Shown here: positions 63,304-64,000 of the stretch, in pieces | How the letters are laid out: the number at the start of each line of letters is the position of its first letter | Numbering within the stretch: position 1 is the stretch's first letter | NCBI GenBank assembly: GCA_023101885.1 | Contig: JALPQD010000088.1 | Location: 1,771,501-1,835,500 of the forward strand | Origin: Typhlomys cinereus | Taxonomy: Eukaryota; Chordata; Mammalia; Rodentia; Platacanthomyidae | Direction of reading: 5' to 3' | Length of the DNA stretch: 64,000 bases | Position numbers and translations under genes: made by a program | Notes under the pieces: model-generated | The model's input: only the letters and a program-made list of their open reading frames with translations | Told to the model about the DNA's origin: nothing | Database searches by the model: none

Positions 63304-64000
63304 TACCAAACCTACCCTGCCCACCTAGAGAACCTGGACGATAAATCTCTGTAATACAGTAATTGCAAGGAGTATGAACAGGAGGGATGGGGTTGGAGGG
63401 CCACACCAGAAACAAGGAGAGAGAGGACCATGTTACAGCAGAGAAAATAGGCCTTCATCAAGGACTGCAAGTAAGTAATGAAACACCTGGTTAAGTTCAC
63501 AGATGTTCGTTCCTGATCATTTACAACTGAGGGAGTATGATCTCACCAGAAGGGGAGGGCATATAGTCTGGCAGATAAAAAGTAACCATTTTGCAAATGG
63601 GTGATTGACCCCGCCCTCACTGAGATTTCCTACTTTTATTACATCTACCCTTGAATGTGCTCTTATAACAAGACTCCAGTTTAACAACGTTTAGTCTCTG
63701 GCCAGGGGGTGGCATACAATGCCCATCAGGATGGAGTGAAGGGCCATTGCAGGAGCAGCAAAACTGCAAAGAAAATCAACAAACCACAATCCAGAACTTC
63801 AGAGACTCTATATCAACCACCTAGACACTTGCCAGCCCAATCTCTCCCCATCCTGAGCTCAGGGAAATTGCGAAAGGGTGGTAAGATTGTAAGAGCAAAA
63901 GGATGGGAGGAGCAATGATTTGCAAGATACTCCACACAAATTAGGGGTGAAGCAATCATAATTCGACTTTGCATGCCTTACGCAATATCCAACACACTAT
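63304..64000 (+). mobile_element. L1 3' UTR, partial
   Basis: Continues from the ORF2 stop (tag at 63301-63303) and matches the 3' UTRs at 45365-46080 and the reversed copies. The window stops before the sense ORF and G-rich tract of the 3' UTR. Confidence 0.9.

Larger units (their letters stand above)
58020..64000 (+). mobile_element. Nearly full-length L1, 3' end beyond window
   Basis: Layout: CpG-rich 5' UTR (about 58020-58786), ORF1 region (58787 to about 59860), ORF2 region (59904-63303) and 3' UTR (63304 to the window end, about 300 bases short of the full 3' UTR seen at 42905-43918 reversed). It is the longest L1 here and gives the reference for the truncated copies. ORF1 and ORF2 both carry stops and frameshifts, and ORF2 has an internal deletion. 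The left border lies next to an AT/CA-repeat; the target duplication cannot be checked because the right end is outside. Confidence 0.9.

Overview
This window looks like an AT-rich, gene-poor stretch of a rodent nuclear genome. The single recognisable intact protein gene is KIF2B, an intronless kinesin-13 (microtubule depolymerase) gene. The interspersed repeats point to a myomorph rodent (Muroidea or Dipodoidea): L1 elements of a rodent-like but non-mouse type, tRNA-headed B2/B3-type SINEs, an ID+B1 dimer of the B4 type, and many ERVL-MaLR LTRs. I cannot name the species. Family names for repeats were assigned by eye against remembered consensus patterns, not by a search.

Layout. 1-9.7 kb: an L1 fragment broken by a nested pair of LTRs, a solo LTR with a perfect 5-bp target duplication, two 5'-truncated minus-strand L1 3' ends, and a long purine tract. 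9.7-19 kb: mostly unassigned sequence with several SINEs, microsatellites and a MIR remnant. 19-26.3 kb: older plus-strand L1 material, including a copy with ORF1 fused through a large internal deletion to the ORF2 3' end, followed by two related L1 3' UTRs. 26.5-30.7 kb: a MER5A-like DNA transposon remnant, an LTR, SINEs, and CA and GGT repeats. 31.25-33.28 kb: KIF2B. 33.3-42.3 kb: unassigned flank, SINEs, MaLR-type LTRs, an L1 3' UTR. 42.35-46.45 kb: a composite L1 insertion bounded by a 15-bp target duplication, best explained as a twin-primed (5'-inverted) L1 into whose inverted arm a second L1 later inserted. 47.8-49.5 kb: a 73-bp tandem duplication, then a minus-strand MaLR internal region plus LTR. 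50.0-51.0 kb: a processed SMARCA2 fragment covering the bromodomain and C-terminus. 51-58 kb: SINEs, a solo LTR inside a B1-like SINE, GATA and CA arrays, an old L1 3' end. 58.0-64.0 kb: a nearly full-length L1 with a CpG-rich 5' UTR, broken ORF1 and ORF2, and a 3' UTR cut by the window end.

The genes do not form a pathway. KIF2B is probably an independent, germline or mitotic gene sitting in a gene desert; everything else is retrotransposon history. The most informative structures are the nested insertions, whose order can be read from target-site duplications. I found no convincing new cellular system; the nearest to something undescribed are a recurrent sense ORF inside the L1 3' UTR and the seamless L1-into-L1 join at 42.9/44.8 kb.
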